From: Parietaria judaica
Taxonomy: Eukaryota; Streptophyta; Magnoliopsida; Rosales; Urticaceae
DNA length: 64,000 nt
Assembly (NCBI GenBank): GCA_954871525.1
Contig: OX940869.1
Span: 24,332,001-24,396,000 of the forward strand
Direction: 5' to 3'
Shown: positions 61,001-64,000 of the stretch, one piece after another
Position numbering within the stretch: the stretch's first letter is position 1
Layout: every line of letters starts with the position of its first letter
Translations under genes and position numbers: made by a program
Notes under the pieces: generated by a model
The model's input: the letters and a program-made list of their open reading frames with translations, nothing else
What the model was told of the DNA's origin: nothing
Database searches by the model: none

Positions 61001-63857
61001 TTATTCCACTATAAACCCGAGGCTGCAATCTTTAGTGATACAATATATATTATTCCCTTTATTACAGCAGGGTGTCCATTGGTACAATCAAATTCGGGTT
61101 ATTGATCTTTCACTTGATGATCCACACACGAGCAGGCGGTTTCTACCGTTATGCCCCTCATTGCATTTTCATCCTTGACTCAGTCAGTAATATTATGAGT
61201 GACCCACTTATGGTTTCGATTCATAAGTTGCGCACGGGTACCTCTCACTTCTCACCACCGACATTCAAGGGAATCATCATGACTCTGAAGAGAGCTGTGT
61301 GATGCCCATGTCTATGACCAAGCTACCCTTACTGCTGACTATCATGCTCCCAAAATAATAGTGTTGGGAACAACGGTAATATATTGTGTTCTTTAACGGT
61401 TAAATCAAAGAACAATCAAGCCAGCAGCTCGGACTCAAGACCACTCAGGACTTAGATCGAATATCCATTTGATCATCTACTAGTGACTCAACACCAAGTT
61501 ATCAGTGACGGTCTTATATGATAACTTCCGGAGTTTAAGGCAGGTCCAGTCCAGCATGAAGACACTTCATACTTAATGCACTTCTAGTGAGTGTAACACA
61601 TACAAAATTCAGAATAGGATTGTCACTTAGTCACATTAATGACCTTGTACGATTAATGGGCTCCCACCCAGTTAATCAGGTCACGGACATTTTAAGTTCA
61701 TTTATTATGAATATTAATTCTTCTTCACATTGACTCTGTTGTGATAATAATTCATAATTGCATCCTTTATGAACTAAGGATCAAACATTCTATTTTACTC
61801 TACCAGAAACTATAATAAGATTATCATAATAAGCATCATCTTTATTCAACGTCTTGTCATAATCTTTTACAAATGGATACAAATATCTTGTTTAAGGACA
61901 CATATGTCCAACACATGGACCCGTATCACTTAAGCTCCAACGAACTGCTAGGGTGTTCGTCAAACCTCGGTGTTATTCCACTATAAACCCGAGGCTGCAC
62001 TCTTTAGTGATACAGTATATATTATTCCCTTTATTACAGCAGGGTGTCCATAGATACAATCAAATTCGGGTTATTGATCTTTCACTTGATGATCCACACA
62101 CGAGCAGGCGGTTTCTACCGTTATGCCCCTCATTGCATTTTCATCCTTGACTCAGTCAGTAATATTATGAGTGACCCACTTATGGTTTCGATTCATAAGT
62201 TGCGCACGGGTACCTCTCACGTCTCACCACCGACAATGAAGGGAATCATCATGACTCTGAAGAAAGCTGTGTAATGCCCATGTCTATGACCAAGCTACCC
62301 TTACTACTGACTATCATGCTCCCAAAATAATAGTGTTGGGAACAACGGTAATATATTGTGTTCTTTAACGGTTAAATCAAAGAACAATCAAGCCAGCAGC
62401 TCAGACTCAAGACCACTCAGGACTTAGATCGAATATCCATTTGATCATCTACTAGTGACTCAACTCCAAGTTATCAGTGACGGTCTTATATGATAACTTC
62501 CGAAGTTTAAGTTAGGCCCAGTCCAGCATGAAGACACTTCATACTTAATGCACTTCTAGTGAGTGTGACACACACAAAATCCAGAATAGGATTGTCACTT
62601 AGTCACATTAATGACCTTGTACGATTAATGGGCTCCCACCCAGTTAATCAGGTCACGGACATTTTAAGTTCATATATTATGATTATTAATTCTTCTTCAC
62701 ATTGACTCTGTTGTGATAATAATTCATAAATGCATCCTTTATGAACTAAGGATCAAACATTCTATTTTACTCTACCAGAAACTATAATAAGATTATCATA
62801 ATAAGCATCGTCTTTATTCAACGTCTTGTCATAATCTTTTACAAATGGATAAAAATATCTTGTTTAAGGACACATATGTCCAACACATGGACCCGTATCA
62901 CTTAAGCTCCAAAGAACTGCTAGGGTGTTCGTCAAACCTCGGTGTTATTCCACTATAAACCCGAGGCTGCACTCTTTAGTGATACAGTATATATTATTCC
63001 CTTTATTACAGCAGGGTGTCCATTGACACAATCAAATTCGGGTTATTGATCTTTCACTTGATGATCCACACAGGAGCAGGCGGTTTCTACCGTTATGCCC
63101 CTCATTGCATTTTCATCCTTGACTCAGTCAGTAATATTATGAGTGACCCACTTATGGTTTCGATTCATAAGTTGCGCACGGGTACCTCTCACGTCTCACC
63201 ACCGACAATCAAGGGAATCATCATGACTCTGAAGAGAGCTTTGTGATGCCCATGTCTATGACCAAGCCACCCTTACTGCTGACTATCATGTTCCCAAATT
63301 AATAGTGTTCGGAACAACGGTAATATATTGTGTTCTTTAACGGTTAAATCAAAGAACAATCAAGCCAGCAGCTCGGACTCAAGACCACTCAGGACTTAGA
63401 TCGAATATCCATTTGATCATCTACTAGTGACTCAACTCCAAGTTATCAGTGACGGTCTTATATGATAACTTCCGGAGTTTAAGTCAGGTCCAGTCCAGCA
63501 TGAAGACACTTCATACTTAATGCACTTCTAGTGAGTGTGACACACACAAAATCCAGAATAGGATTGTCACTTAGTCACATTAATGACCTTGTACGATTAA
63601 TGGGCTCCCACCCAGTTAATCAGGTCACGGACATTTTAAGTTCATTTATTATGATTATTAATTCTTCTTTACATTGACTCTGTTGTGATAATAATTCATA
63701 ATTGCATCCTTTATGAACTAAGGATCAAACATTCTATTTTACTCTACCAGAAACTATAATAAGATTATCATAATAAGCATCATCTTTATTCAACGTCTTG
63801 TCATAATCTTTTACAAATGGATAAAAATATCTTGTTTAAGGACACATATGTCCAACA
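58026..63857 (-). repeat. Array zone 6: units 27-32, trimeric higher-order repeat (2916 bp)
   Basis: Unit pairs 27/30, 28/31 and 29/32 are each exactly 2916 bp apart. Units 27 and 30 share CCATTGGTACAATC and CTGCAATCTTTAG. Units 28 and 31 share CCATAGATACAATC, CGACAATGAAGGG, GAAGAAAGCTGTG, TTACTACTGAC and CTTCCGAAGTTTAAGTTAGG. Units 29 and 32 share GAGAGCTTTGTG and GTGTTCGGAACAACGG. Confidence 0.88.
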
Positions 63858-64000
63858 CATGGACCCGTATCACTTAAGCTCCAACGAACTGCTAGGGTGT
63901 TCGTCAAACCTCGGTGTTATTCCACTATAAACCCGAGGCTTCACTCTTTAGTGATACAGTATATATTATTCCCTTTATTACAGCAGGGTGTCCATTGATA

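Larger units (their letters stand above)
32889..64000 (-). repeat. LTR-derived satellite: 32 full units of ~972 bp and a partial 33rd, open at the right edge
   Basis: Each unit equals the outer ~971 bp of the family-A LTR. Units join head to tail as GTCCAACA|CATGGACCCG (plus strand), i.e. LTR terminus to U3 position 971, with no polypurine tract or other filler. Unit starts: 32889, 33861, 34833, 35804, 36776, 37748, 38720, 39692, 40664, 41636, 42608, 43580, 44422, 45394, 46366, 47338, 48308, 49280, 50252, 51224, 52196, 53167, 54139, 55110, 56082, 57054, 58026, 58998, 59970, 60942, 61914, 62886, 63858 (partial). Lengths are 970-972 except unit 12 (842). Every unit has the recurring GTG-started 76-codon frame, with only chance interruptions; it is not treated as a gene. 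Units lack the LTR promoter. Confidence 0.97.

Noticed and set aside
32889..64000. CRISPR array or rDNA spacer repeats
   Set aside because: Units are ~972 bp without unique spacers, and no rRNA sequence is present. The unit is fully explained by LTR sequence.

Overview
The window looks like transposon-dense, gene-poor nuclear DNA of a flowering plant (probably a eudicot; the species is not recognisable). No host gene, tRNA or rRNA was found. Everything that can be assigned is LTR-retrotransposon material or derives from it. About half the window (32889 to the right edge) is one giant tandem array, which is the most interesting object here.

Layout, left to right. (1) 1-7285: a minus-strand Ty1/copia element ('element 1', LTR family A, LTR about 2.6 kb) with broken gag, RT and RNase H. 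Protease and integrase are apparently missing, and the 3' LTR runs off the left edge. (2) 7286-9999: part of an older plus-strand Ty3/gypsy element, covering the integrase, a spacer and a broken antisense coding region. (3) 10000-30176: a heavily decayed plus-strand copia element ('element 3', a different LTR family) that two later insertions have split. One is a solo family-A LTR (11964-14601, target duplication ATTCT). The other is a complete 10,955-bp copia element ('element 2', 18015-28969, target duplication TCATC). (4) 30234-32888: a minus-strand family-A LTR. (5) 32889-64000: 32 head-to-tail copies, plus a partial 33rd, of a ~972-bp unit that is the first ~971 bp of that LTR, i.e. the outer U3 without the promoter. 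The array continues past the window.

The array is an LTR-derived satellite with nested higher-order structure: alternating dimers (~1944 bp) near its left end, another dimer block in the middle and a trimer block (2916 bp) at the right. These point to recent local amplification by unequal exchange or a similar process. Large satellites derived from retrotransposons are known in plants, including at centromeres, but centromere identity cannot be read from this sequence.

The copia elements share an unusual 5' architecture. They have a long leader (1.3-2.0 kb) with a GC-rich island full of GGGCC/GCCCA motifs, three dispersed copies of a small stem-loop whose stem covaries between elements, and, in element 2, a six-copy hairpin tandem with compensatory changes. 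Around the primer-binding site the LTR-end/PBS unit is itself repeated at 32-33 bp, and the LTR boundary appears to have moved by one such unit between element 1 and element 2. The 3' LTR of element 2 is a mosaic: a partial second LTR start, a repeated polypurine tract, then an LTR whose head resembles family A. This suggests template switching between element families.

The relative order inferred from nesting is: gypsy remnant oldest, then element 1 and element 3 inserted into it, then the solo LTR and element 2 inserted into element 3. The array LTR cannot be placed in this order. All coding regions carry stops or frameshifts, so nothing here appears autonomous. All comparisons were made by eye on the given sequence; no database search was run.
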